In this document: positions 9,150 to 16,944 of the stretch, piece after piece
How positions within the stretch are numbered: position 1 is the stretch's first letter
Layout of the letters: every line of letters begins with the position of its first letter
Assembly: GCA_938091935.1 (NCBI GenBank)
Contig: CALKNV010000040.1
Location: 1-40,523 of the forward strand
From: an uncultured Pseudomonadales bacterium
GTDB taxonomy: Bacteria > Pseudomonadota > Gammaproteobacteria > Pseudomonadales > Pseudohongiellaceae
Direction: 5' to 3'
Length of the DNA stretch: 40,523 nucleotides
The notes under the pieces: generated by a model
Seen by the model: only the letters and a program-made list of their open reading frames with translations
The model's database searches: none
Told to the model about the DNA's origin: nothing
Position numbers and translations under genes: made by a program

Positions 9150-9884
9150 ATGAAGTACGCCTTATTTGCCCTGGCCTGTCTGGGCTTTAGCGCTCAAGTC
9201 TGCGCAGCGGATGCCGCAGCGACGGGAGCGATAATCGAAGACAATCTTGAAGGCAACATCCGTGACGCTGCAGAAGTTGCAAGGGACGCTAACCGAAAAC
9301 CCGCAGAAGTGCTGGAGTTTTTTGGGCTGGAAGCGGAGATGAAAGTGCTGGAAATCTCTCCTGCCAGCGGCTATTGGTCAAAAATTCTCGGCCCCACATT
9401 GTGCGACAACGGAGGCGAACTCGTGTTCTCCGTAGGCGTCAGCAATGATTTCAAGAGCAGCGTGATGAATCTCGAAGGATTGGAGTGCGCGTCGGCCATC
9501 AATGATGACATCACCTTACTCAATATTCCCACATTCGAGTTTAGCGAAGGCGATTTCGATCTCGTGCTCACCTTCTGGAATCTGCACAACCCACCGCTCG
9601 ATGCCCGGGAAAACATGAATCGAGCCGTGTTCAACGCTTTAAAACCAGGCGGCATTTACGGCGTCGTCGATCACACCAGACGCCATATGCAGCCCGACAA
9701 CCGCGCGGTGGGTCGGCGCCTGGATCCCGTGTTAGTTATCAAGGAATTGATCGATGTGGGATTCGAGTTTCTAAATTTCAGCGATTTGCACTATCACCCG
9801 GAGGATGATTTGAGCCTGGAAGTAGGCACGCCCGGCGTGAGAGGTAATACCGATCGCTTTACTCTAAAATTCCGCAAGCCCTGA
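9150..9884 (+). CDS. exported class I SAM-methyltransferase-like protein
   Basis: A 244-residue protein: a signal peptide (KYALFALACLGFSAQVCA) followed by a Rossmann methyltransferase-like domain. The family opens with R-D-A-N-R-K-P-A-E-V-L-E-F-F-G-L. The SAM loop region reads V-L-E-I-S-P-A-S-G-Y-W-S-K-I-L, where related proteins have E-x-x-P-G-x-G-W-Y, so the canonical glycine loop is altered. F-D-L-V-L-T-F-W-N-L-H-N is the post-loop acidic/aromatic strand. The ATG at 9150 is chosen over 9114 because the signal peptide starts there and GAGG lies about 12 bases upstream. Such exported methyltransferase-like proteins are widespread in environmental Proteobacteria and have no established substrate. 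SAM is not normally available in the periplasm, so catalysis there is doubtful. Confidence 0.8.
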   Translation: MKYALFALACLGFSAQVCAADAAATGAIIEDNLEGNIRDAAEVARDANRKPAEVLEFFGLEAEMKVLEISPASGYWSKILGPTLCDNGGELVFSVGVSNDFKSSVMNLEGLECASAINDDITLLNIPTFEFSEGDFDLVLTFWNLHNPPLDARENMNRAVFNALKPGGIYGVVDHTRRHMQPDNRAVGRRLDPVLVIKELIDVGFEFLNFSDLHYHPEDDLSLEVGTPGVRGNTDRFTLKFRKP

Positions 9885-9892
9885 CTGAGTTT

Positions 9893-9929
9893 AGGTGTTT
9901 ACAAAATTTCTGCGTCAGACCTAACACCT
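9893..9929. repeat. inverted repeat downstream of methyltransferase-like gene
   Basis: AGGTGTT (9893-9899) and its complement AACACCT (9923-9929) flank 23 bases, 8 bp after the 9150-9884 stop codon. There is no T-tract after it, so it is a weak terminator candidate at best. Confidence 0.3.
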
Positions 9930-10064
9930 GATCGCTGGACCTATATGGCGGCATTAAGCTTCAAAACCAGGTCGCGAAGCTTGTTGCGCAAGATCAATGC
10001 TGCATCTAACAGAAGCTGGCACCCTGTATCAAAGCTGTTGTAGTTTCATATGAAGGAGATAGCC

Positions 10065-10700
10065 ATGTCTAAATCACCGCTCGCAGCATCTCGTCATTGG
10101 GTAATCGCGTTAATGTCAATTGTATTTGCGGGTTGTGGAACTAGCAGCCAACCTGTCGAAGGGTACAATCCTCTGGCGGACTTTGAGGTACTCGACCCAG
10201 CTTCAATTTTCGCGACGCCAGAACCCCAACCTTCAAGCGATTACACGACAGAGCAATTAACCCGGGGTCGCTATCTGGTAGGACTTTTGGGCTGTGGCAG
10301 TTGCCATACCGATGGTGCCTTGGTTGGAGATCCGAACCCCGCGCGACTGTTGGCGGGTTCCAGCACCGGAATCGCGTATACCAGCCCTTTTCGCAACAGT
10401 AATCCTGGCATTGTGTACCCCCCCAATCTTACGCCTGACATGGAGACTGGCCTGGGTTCATGGACCATGGAGCGACTCATCACGATGATACGGGTAGGCA
10501 CGACAGAACATAGCGCCAGCAGCCTTCCAGTGATGCCCTGGCCGGCATACTCCAACATCACCGGGGAGGATGCGCTTTCTATCGCTGCTTACCTGAAGAG
10601 CCTGCCTCCGGTTGTGCACCGCGTGCCAGGCAATGTCAGCCGGGGTGAGCCTGCAGAGGCTCCGTACGTGCACTTGGGGGTTTACCAGCGCATCGAGTGA
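10065..10700 (+). CDS. monoheme cytochrome c lipoprotein
   Basis: A 211-residue lipoprotein: a signal peptide ends in the lipobox V-F-A-G-C (Cys24). A cytochrome c domain follows with C-G-S-C-H at about 77-81. The domain reads N-L-T-P-D-M-E-T-G-L-G-S-W-T and then L-P-V-M-P-W-P-A-Y, whose Met is the likely sixth heme ligand, and ends Y-L-K-S-L-P-P-V. These are the signatures of the small cytochromes c that serve as electron acceptors of alcohol/aldehyde dehydrogenase-type enzymes. The ATG at 10065 is preferred over 10050 because AAGGAG lies 6 bases upstream. No dehydrogenase catalytic subunit is beside it, so the partner is unknown. It is the first gene of a same-strand run of cupin, YtkA-like and MauG-type genes. 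Confidence 0.85.
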   Translation: MSKSPLAASRHWVIALMSIVFAGCGTSSQPVEGYNPLADFEVLDPASIFATPEPQPSSDYTTEQLTRGRYLVGLLGCGSCHTDGALVGDPNPARLLAGSSTGIAYTSPFRNSNPGIVYPPNLTPDMETGLGSWTMERLITMIRVGTTEHSASSLPVMPWPAYSNITGEDALSIAAYLKSLPPVVHRVPGNVSRGEPAEAPYVHLGVYQRIE

Positions 10701-10724
10701 TGCCGGCTGAAGCCATTGCCGTTA

Positions 10725-11087
10725 ATGAAAGAATACGTCCGCAAGCTGCGTCAATCAGACGAGTATTACTTCAAGGAAGGTTGCTTCATTATCGAGGTTT
10801 CCAACTCTGATCAGGATGATGCTGTGTCCATTGCACGCGCTCGGGTCTTAACCGGCGGACAAACTGCGTGGCATTGGCTCACAGATACCTTTGAGCGCTA
10901 TGCAATTATGCGCGGAGAGGGTCTGGTTGAGATTGGAGACAGCGAAGCGACTCGAGTGACAGCAGGTGACGTGGTACTAATCCCTCCTGGCACCAGGCAA
11001 CGTATTACCAACACCGGTGAGATGGATCTTGAGTTCCTCGCAATTTGCACACCCCGCTTCAGCGCAAGTCAATATCATAGCGATTAG
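10725..11087 (+). CDS. single-domain cupin protein
   Basis: A 120-residue cytoplasmic protein with one cupin barrel: a motif-1-like stretch G-G-Q-T-A-W-H-W-L-T-D-T-F-E-R-Y-A-I-M-R-G-E-G and motif 2 V-T-A-G-D-V-V-L-I-P-P-G-T-R-Q-R-I-T-N. In motif 1 one His is present (W-H-W) and the second His position is occupied by a different residue, so metal binding may be incomplete. Cupins of this size can be small dioxygenases, isomerases or sensors; none can be singled out. The start could be TTG 10716 or ATG 10725; neither has a strong ribosome site, and ATG is chosen. It begins 24 bp after the cytochrome lipoprotein gene. Confidence 0.75.
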   Translation: MKEYVRKLRQSDEYYFKEGCFIIEVSNSDQDDAVSIARARVLTGGQTAWHWLTDTFERYAIMRGEGLVEIGDSEATRVTAGDVVLIPPGTRQRITNTGEMDLEFLAICTPRFSASQYHSD

Positions 11088-11101
11088 GCCAGATAAACAA
11101 T

Positions 11102-11512
11102 ATGATCTATCGAATTAGAGCGGCAGTGGTGCCGTTAGCGATCCTGTTCATGCTCCCAGTTAGTCAATTGTGGGCGCAGGAAGCCAACTTTAGAATCCAA
11201 ACCAGCAAAGGCTCTACACTGGAGGTGTTCACCCAGCTTGATCCTGTGGTGATCAATCGCATCCACAGCTGGGAGCTCGTCCTCATCGGGGCCGATAACA
11301 GCCCGCTCACTGGCGCAGAAATTTCTGTCATTGGCGGCATGCCCGACCATGACCACGGCCTGCCAACACTACCGATTGTGACCCGCGAAACGTCACCCGG
11401 CCACTATCTGTTGCAAGGCGTCCGCTTCCACATGCCAGGGCGATGGCAGTTGACCGTGACGATAAGCAGCCCTCAAGGCGATGAGACCGGGCTACTGGAT
11501 TTTGAACTATGA
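11102..11512 (+). CDS. exported YtkA/FixH-like domain protein
   Basis: A 136-residue protein with a signal peptide (residues 1-25, cut after L-W-A) and one immunoglobulin-like beta domain. Two motifs identify it: G-G-M-P-D-H-D-H-G-L-P-T-L-P in the middle, and Y-L-L-Q-G-V-R-F-H-M-P-G-R-W-Q-L-T-V-T-I near the end. This is the pattern of YtkA-like/FixH-like proteins, which are often found beside copper or heme-protein genes; the His/Met-rich loops suggest a metal site. Its stop overlaps the start of the di-heme peroxidase gene by 4 bp (ATGA), implying translational coupling and a shared function. Confidence 0.8.
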   Translation: MIYRIRAAVVPLAILFMLPVSQLWAQEANFRIQTSKGSTLEVFTQLDPVVINRIHSWELVLIGADNSPLTGAEISVIGGMPDHDHGLPTLPIVTRETSPGHYLLQGVRFHMPGRWQLTVTISSPQGDETGLLDFEL

Positions 11513-12774
11513 AGCGCTTCCTGATCCCGGGATTGTTCGTCATCGGCCTGGGCGCCGGAATTGGCTGGCAACTGCTGCCTGCCCCCTTACCGCAAGCCTG
11601 GACCTCGCAGGAAGCCGCCTTGATTCAATCTTTATCCCTGTCCCAATTGCCCGCCCTGAGCCCCGACCTCAGCAATGCCGTTGCTGACAATGAAAGCGCT
11701 GCGAAACTTGGACAGCTTCTGTATTTCGATTCTCGCATAAGTGGCAATGGCGAGGTGGCCTGCGCCACCTGCCACCAACCGGCGCGCTATTTCACCGATG
11801 GCTTATCCCTTGCTGCTGGTACAGCACTTGGGCCGCGTCATACGCCAAGTCTGGTGGGACTTTCGCATAGCCCCTGGTTCTACTGGGATGGCAGAAAGGA
11901 TTCGCAGTGGGCGCAGGCACTTGCCCCAATAGAAGCAGGCCACGAACACAATCTGGATCGATTACAGGTAGTACGACTAATTGCCAAAGACCGAGATTAT
12001 AGTGAGCGCTACGCAGCGCTATTTGGTGAGCTTCCATCCATACCGGCAACGCCGCAATCAGCTTCTCCTCTGGGAGACGCCGAGGCAACTGCAAACTGGC
12101 AGCGCCTTTCTCAAGCGCAACAAAATGACATTAACCAGGTATTTGCCAATCTCGGCAAGACAATTGCCGCATACCAACGCAAACTGTTGCCTGGCCATTC
12201 CCGCTTCGATGAGTATGCGGATCAGGTCAGCAGTGAATCTGGGATCAGCGGCAACGATGCGCTTACCCGGGAAGAGATCGCGGGATTGAAACTATTTATC
12301 GGCGATGGTCAATGCATTAGCTGTCACAATGGTCCGCTGTTTACCAATTTTGAATTTCACAATACAGGTGTGCTCGCAGTTGCGGGACAACTGCCCCCTA
12401 TGGGAAGGTATGACGGCATTCGGCTAGCCAGAGAGGATGAATTTAATTGCCTGAGCGACTACAGCGATGCGGAACCTGAAGAGTGTATCGAACTGCGCTT
12501 CGCCAAGGACGATAATGAACTGGTTGGTGCACAAAAGACTCCAAGCCTGCGTAATATTACCGAGACCGCGCCCTATATGCATGGCGGCCAGATCGCCGAC
12601 CTCACTGCTGTAATGCAACATTACAATGACGCACCAACCTCAATGCTTAGCCACAACGAAGCCAAACCACTAGGCTTACGAGCGGTACAGCTAAGTCAAT
12701 TAGTTGCCTTCATGCAAACCCTGACCGCACCTCTCAATGTGGATCCAAAATGGCTGGCAGCACCAAGCCAATAA
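11509..12774 (+). CDS. di-heme cytochrome c peroxidase/MauG-family protein
   Basis: A 421-residue exported protein with an N-terminal signal or anchor helix (about 4-20) and two c-type heme sites: C-A-T-C-H at 85-89 and C-I-S-C-H at 269-273. The region after heme 1 (A-R-Y-F-T-D-G, then R-H-T-P-S-L, W-D-G-R) and A-P-Y-M-H-G-G near 354-360 are family signatures. Members are bacterial cytochrome c peroxidases or MauG-like enzymes that oxidise peptide residues using high-valent heme; the two roles cannot be separated here. The 4-bp overlap with the YtkA-like gene supports a joint role. Heme attachment requires export and the cytochrome c maturation system. Confidence 0.9.
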   Translation: MKRFLIPGLFVIGLGAGIGWQLLPAPLPQAWTSQEAALIQSLSLSQLPALSPDLSNAVADNESAAKLGQLLYFDSRISGNGEVACATCHQPARYFTDGLSLAAGTALGPRHTPSLVGLSHSPWFYWDGRKDSQWAQALAPIEAGHEHNLDRLQVVRLIAKDRDYSERYAALFGELPSIPATPQSASPLGDAEATANWQRLSQAQQNDINQVFANLGKTIAAYQRKLLPGHSRFDEYADQVSSESGISGNDALTREEIAGLKLFIGDGQCISCHNGPLFTNFEFHNTGVLAVAGQLPPMGRYDGIRLAREDEFNCLSDYSDAEPEECIELRFAKDDNELVGAQKTPSLRNITETAPYMHGGQIADLTAVMQHYNDAPTSMLSHNEAKPLGLRAVQLSQLVAFMQTLTAPLNVDPKWLAAPSQ

Positions 12775-12775
12775 A

Positions 12776-13327
12776 CTATCCCAGATAACCGTGCTGCGCT
12801 AACTGCACCAGAATGCCATCCGGGTCAGCAAAGTAAAGCTGGTCTCCCCCACTGGTGCGATTGGCTGGATCTCGATTCACATTAGCATCGATACCGTGCC
12901 CCTGCAGCCTCTCCGCCAATACATCTGCATTGTAGTTATCCACTCCAATACAGAGATGGTGCATGCCGCCAGGATTACCTAATTCGTAAAGCCCGAGAAA
13001 ACTCTCTGTACCGAGCCCCATGTTGAGGCCGCCATTAGCTGGTCGACTGATAATCTCCATGCCTAGCACCCGGCTGTAGAAATCTGCCGAGCGCTGCACA
13101 TCAGAGACTGATAGCGACACATGATTCATGGAGCGACCAACGGCTACCGGTGAAGGTGATTGCGCCGCAGCAGGCAAGATCGAGGCTCCAGCCGCCGAAG
13201 CCAGCAGCGCGCTCACTAATTGTCGACGCGTGAGCTTCTTACTTTCATACTGAGTTAAAAGCGAATCAAGCTCCTCCCGATAATTGGATTTTTTTGATTG
13301 CGCACCTTCATTTGACTCACCACTCAT
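12776..13327 (-). CDS. VOC-family (glyoxalase/dioxygenase-like) protein with Tat-like signal
   Basis: A 183-residue protein. Residues from about 62 form a single VOC module: M-N-H-V-S-L-S-V-S-D-V-Q-R-S-A-D-F-Y-S-R-V-L-G-M-E, later G-G-M-H-H-L-C-I-G-V and F-A-D-P-D-G-I-L-V-Q-L, giving the usual His/His/Glu-type metal positions. Before it is an unusual N-terminus: about 30 charged residues, then K-K-L-T-R-R-Q-L-V followed by a hydrophobic alanine-rich stretch ending A-A-A-Q. That looks like a twin-arginine export signal (RR at 34-35). The ATG at 13327 has AAGG 8 bases upstream, better placed than the GTG at 13336. It converges on the MauG-type gene with 1 bp between. Substrate unknown. Confidence 0.8.
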   Translation of the reverse strand: MSGESNEGAQSKKSNYREELDSLLTQYESKKLTRRQLVSALLASAAGASILPAAAQSPSPVAVGRSMNHVSLSVSDVQRSADFYSRVLGMEIISRPANGGLNMGLGTESFLGLYELGNPGGMHHLCIGVDNYNADVLAERLQGHGIDANVNRDPANRTSGGDQLYFADPDGILVQLAQHGYLG

Positions 13328-13477
13328 TGCATTCACCTTCAGAGATTATTGTTCAAGCTGAACGTAACAGACAGACTGTGAGCTTGCAATTTGATCTGGA
13401 TGCAACCTCTCGATCAGCCATTGCCTGTGACTGCACCTGACCGGATACTCTGTCTTTACAGAAGCAAATCTCTGACA

Positions 13478-14602
13478 ATGAGCACAAAAGAAAGCATCTT
13501 TGTTTCCATTGCCTGCCTAGACGATCCGGACATTGTTCTTACGGTGGCCGATATTTTTGCACGCGCGCAACATCCTGAACGCGTCTTCGTTGGGGTTTGT
13601 CTGCAAATCGATCCCAATGACCCCAGCTACCAGGATCTTGGAAATTTCGAGAATGTTCGCATCAATACTATCCATTTCGAAGAAGCCTAAGGGCCAATTT
13701 ACGCGCGCTATCGTTGCGATCAGCTGCTGGAGGATGAAGATTATTATCTACAAATTGACTCCCACAGCCGATTCTTCGGAGCTTGGGATGAGATCCTGAT
13801 CGAGGAATTCAAGAAATGTCAGCAGCTTTCGAATCAGGTCGCCATTTCTCGCTATCCCGTCAATATTTCCAATATGGACAAGCACGAAAGCCTCGCCACC
13901 ATCGGCCAGATTAACCGCTTCCGGCAAATCGATGAGACTGCAATAAAGAGCCACGGGGCGCTCGTTCGACTGCCCAAAACTCCACTAAGCTCACTAGGCA
14001 TTAGCGCGGCTATGTTGTTCATTACTGGCGAAACAAAGAAAAAAGTTCCGTTTGATCCGAATCTACACTTTGGCCTGCATGCCGCCGAGCAGGTGTTGTA
14101 TGCAATCAGGCTATGGACCCACGGCTATGATATTTTTACGCCGACGCGTCATGCTCTCGCCACACAGTACGAAGGATCCAGAGACCGCATCCCAAGCGAT
14201 GTCAAAGCAGCTTTAGGCAATAATCGAAAAGATTGGCCACAAAAAACATGGAGTAAGGTTAAATATCTTCTGGGGCTGGATACAGTTGAGCAACTTGCAG
14301 CTGAGTATCGACAGGAATTCGAACTCAATGATTTTCGCTATGGCCTGGGGTCGGCGCGCACATTATTAGACTATTATCGGTTTAGTGGAATACTCGGGAA
14401 AGCTAATACCCCCACCCTCGAAATCATCATTCAGCACAAGCGTCATCGCGTAACGCCTGTGCAAATGCGGCGCAATAGTGTCTCGATGCTTACCAAAGCA
14501 CCCCAGATCATCCGCAGAATAGCAGCAAATCTTGTAAGTCTCACGATGACTAATATCGGAATAGAAGACTTTGGCAATTTCAGGCAACAGAGATTTACTT
14601 AG
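13478..14602 (+). pseudogene. GT60/Skp1-GlcNAc-transferase-like glycosyltransferase, in-frame stop and run-on 3' end
   Basis: The reading frame starts I-F-V-S-I-A-C-L-D-D-P-D and continues A-x-G-P-I-Y-A-R-Y-R and Y-L-Q-I-D-S-H-S-R-F. These are the signatures of the GlcNAc-transferase family that includes the eukaryotic Skp1 hydroxyproline GlcNAc-transferase; D-S-H at about 94-96 is the metal/nucleotide motif. A TAA at 13688-13690 (codon 71) interrupts it exactly between E-E-A and G-P, with the same frame kept on both sides. The stop is therefore a point mutation, not a frameshift. Conserved sequence ends near 14395 (R-T-L-L-D-Y-Y-R-F-S-G-I). The frame then runs about 65 codons antisense to the convergent oxygenase gene before a stop. 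Readthrough, or re-initiation at ATG 13874, is possible but unlikely to give an active enzyme. Confidence 0.8.
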
Positions 14603-15193
14603 CTTGTCATCGAGCGCTAGCTCGAGCTCTTTATTTGGATGCACATGAATTCTAGACTTGTAGTCAGTATGCGTCTGGTGTGATGTCTCGACGTTCTCTT
14701 CCAGGTTTGTAATCAAGCGTTGAGCCAATTCTTCCGAAATAACATTTGGCACCAGTAGCAGAGGCGGTGGGGCGCCGCGGTATGGAAGATCCTCATATCG
14801 AGCGAGCAAGATACGCAGCTCAGGCACGTCCGAGGCGCTAAACGCATGACTTATCTTCAAATTACGATCACAAATAAACGCGGATATTGTTGCATCCGGA
14901 TCGGCAAACAGTCTAAATACTGCAGCATCGTAAAACAGATCCGGATGCGCCAGACTACCCTGCTCTTCGGTAACTACAAAACTCGGATAGTCGGTGTTCA
15001 AAGACAAAATTTCCGCAAGCGTCTGCTCCTGCTTCGCACTAACGAATAAGAGTAAGTTGATGCGACCCGCTTTTACCTGTATGTCAAGCACGCGATCCTC
15101 ATTCTCGATAAAGAAATAAGGCACGTAATCACCTGTCTCAGGGCGAGAACTGACTGCTTGACCATCTTTTCTGAAATGCGCTTCCAGCTTCAT
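14366..15193 (-). pseudogene. redoxin plus 2OG-Fe(II) prolyl-4-hydroxylase-like oxygenase, 3' truncated
   Basis: A 275-residue remnant. Residues 20-130 look like an AhpC/TSA-type thioredoxin-fold domain (G-D-Y-V-P-Y-F-F, then A-G-R-I-N-L-L-L-F). Residues 145-270 look like a P4H-type 2-oxoglutarate oxygenase: H236 and D238 in K-H-R-D form the first two iron ligands, followed by Y-A-M-T-L-V-L-N-D-D-F-E-G-G-G-I-S-F-P-E-Y. The protein stops five to seven residues later. The distal iron-binding His and the Arg/Lys that holds 2-oxoglutarate, normally in the next 40-50 residues, are missing, so the enzyme should be inactive. The break falls where the convergent glycosyltransferase frame ends, pointing to one deletion that removed both 3' ends. 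Confidence 0.75.
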
Positions 15194-15480
15194 TAAAGAA
15201 TCCGATTATTTTGACAAATCCCTGATAAACGGGAGCAGCGGGAACAAGGCCAGAACTATTGGCCCTAGTTTTATACGTGGGTCCAAATATTAACACAGTT
15301 ACCGATTTATTCAGGCTCGCCAAGGATCAAGACATTCTTAGAAATATTCAGTAGTATCCGAAGCATACAAAGTAAGAACAATTCCAAGAATTCAGAACCA
15401 GACAAATCAATAATTGCACCAATTCACCCCCCACAATACAGCCAGAGCGTCGCGAGCTGCGTCTCGGATAAATCTCTAAT
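15194..15480. other. intergenic stretch with no gene
   Basis: 287 bp between the truncated oxygenase and the transporter. It is A+T-richer than its surroundings. I see no convincing ORF, RNA or terminator; it should contain the divergent promoters of the two genes, but no clear -35/-10 pair stands out. Confidence 0.5.
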
Positions 15481-16698
15481 ATGAATTTGTCTTACAGAAT
15501 TCTCACAGGTTTGGTGCTTGGCGGTGTTGCTGGATTGATGATTTCCCAATCCGATTCCACCTTATTCGCCAATCTGCCGGGCCTGTTCGCCCCTCTGGGC
15601 AGCCTCTGGGTCAATGCGATTCGAATGACAATCATGCCTCTACTGATGGCACTGGTGGTCGTTGCCATTGCCGGACAAGGCCGAGGTGGGCGCGTGCTCG
15701 CAATTGGCGGGAAAACTCTGTCACTGTTCATCGGTTTAATTCTGTTATCCAGTCTATTCGCCCTGCTGTTCGCAGCGCCCTTGATTGGTCTACTTCAAAT
15801 CAGCAGCGAGAATAGCAATGTATTGCTGATCAGCTCCGAAGTCACGGCCGAGCGCGCGCCATTACCACCATTCAAAGACTGGTTGACTGGACTGGTGCCA
15901 GCAAACCCTTTCGCCGCCGCAGCCAATGGCGACATCTTGCCTTTAATGATTTTCACTGTTGTATTTTCACTTGCCCTGATTCAGATTGAAGAACGATTAG
16001 CTAAAAACGTGGTCGCTTTCTTTGACGCAATTAAGCAAGCCCTATTGGTGGTGATCGCCTGGATCATGGAGCTGGCACCGTTTGGGATTTTTGCACTGGT
16101 GCTGCCGATCACCGCAAGCCTGGGGACTGAATCAGTGCGCTTGCTCGGCGCCTTTATTCTTATGGTGTGCGGTTTGATAGTGTTGCTCGCGGCTTGCCTT
16201 TACCTGGGCCTCTGGGTACTTGGGCACGACATCAAAAAGTTTGCCAAAACCATGGCGCCGGTTCAGGTACTTGGCTTTGGTACACGATCCTCACTCGCCG
16301 CGCTACCAGCTACCATTGCCGCTAGCGACATACTCGGGGTAAGCCAGAAGACTGCCGGAATAGTCCTACCCGCTGCCGTAACCCTTTTCAAATTTGCCTC
16401 TCCGCTGGCACGCACCGCGGGCACTTATTTCATCGCCGCGCTTTATGGTATTGATCTTAGCGTCTATGAATTTATCGTGATCGCAATGGCTATTGGCCTA
16501 TTGAGCTTTTACAGTCCAGGAATACCCAGCGGCGGGCTTTTGATCATGACACCTGTCTATCTGGCGCTTGGCTTGCCTGTCGAGGGCATTGGCTTACTCA
16601 TTGCCATCGACCTCATAGTCGACATGTTTATCACCGTGGCTAACGTCACTGCGAATATGGCGGTAACAATGATGCTTGATGGACTGCAGGAAACGTAA
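15481..16698 (+). CDS. SLC1/DAACS-family transporter with altered ion and substrate motifs
   Basis: A 405-residue inner-membrane protein with the glutamate transporter fold. The N-terminal helices include W-V-N-A-I-R-M-T-I-M-P-L-L. The first re-entrant loop is near 268 (G-T-R-S-S-L-A-A-L-P-A-T-I). The second is G-I-P-S-G-G-L-L-I-M. The last helix reads D-L-I-V-D-M-F-I-T-V-A-N-V-T-A-N. In classic family members the helix-7 motif N-M-D-G-T binds Na+, and helix 8 reads D-M-x-R-T-x-x-N-V-x-G-D. Here N-M-D-G-T is replaced by F-A-S-P-L-A, the Arg by Ile and the last Asp by Asn. It is a SLC1-fold transporter whose substrate and ion coupling probably differ from glutamate/dicarboxylate symport. Monocistronic; no partner gene. 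Confidence 0.85.
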   Translation: MNLSYRILTGLVLGGVAGLMISQSDSTLFANLPGLFAPLGSLWVNAIRMTIMPLLMALVVVAIAGQGRGGRVLAIGGKTLSLFIGLILLSSLFALLFAAPLIGLLQISSENSNVLLISSEVTAERAPLPPFKDWLTGLVPANPFAAAANGDILPLMIFTVVFSLALIQIEERLAKNVVAFFDAIKQALLVVIAWIMELAPFGIFALVLPITASLGTESVRLLGAFILMVCGLIVLLAACLYLGLWVLGHDIKKFAKTMAPVQVLGFGTRSSLAALPATIAASDILGVSQKTAGIVLPAAVTLFKFASPLARTAGTYFIAALYGIDLSVYEFIVIAMAIGLLSFYSPGIPSGGLLIMTPVYLALGLPVEGIGLLIAIDLIVDMFITVANVTANMAVTMMLDGLQET

Positions 16699-16838
16699 AA
16701 AATACGATCAGCTCACGTCACCTGCAACGTCGAATTCCTCCCGCACAACGCCCTCCTCTTATCTGGCGCACTCTAGCGCGTCGACTCGACCATCTCTGTG
16801 ATCCCGTACTCTTTGACCCTCGCGCTCATGGATTCAGA

Positions 16839-16852
16839 TTGATTTAAGTCAA
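16839..16852 (+). promoter_or_regulatory. ANR/FNR-type box upstream of the exported protein gene
   Basis: TTGATTTAAGTCAA matches the ANR/FNR pattern TTGAT-N4-(A/G)TCAA. A TAAACT -10-like hexamer at 16874-16879 would put the start of transcription near 16886 and the box centre about 41 bp upstream, the class II activator position. The next gene starts at 16945. Confidence 0.6.
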
Positions 16853-16944
16853 TGATTTTTATTACTGGCCCACTAAACTTTAACGCGTTGTACTGCGCAT
16901 GGTTTTCGGCGTAGTTGAACCGACCAACACGAGGACAGTAAGCG

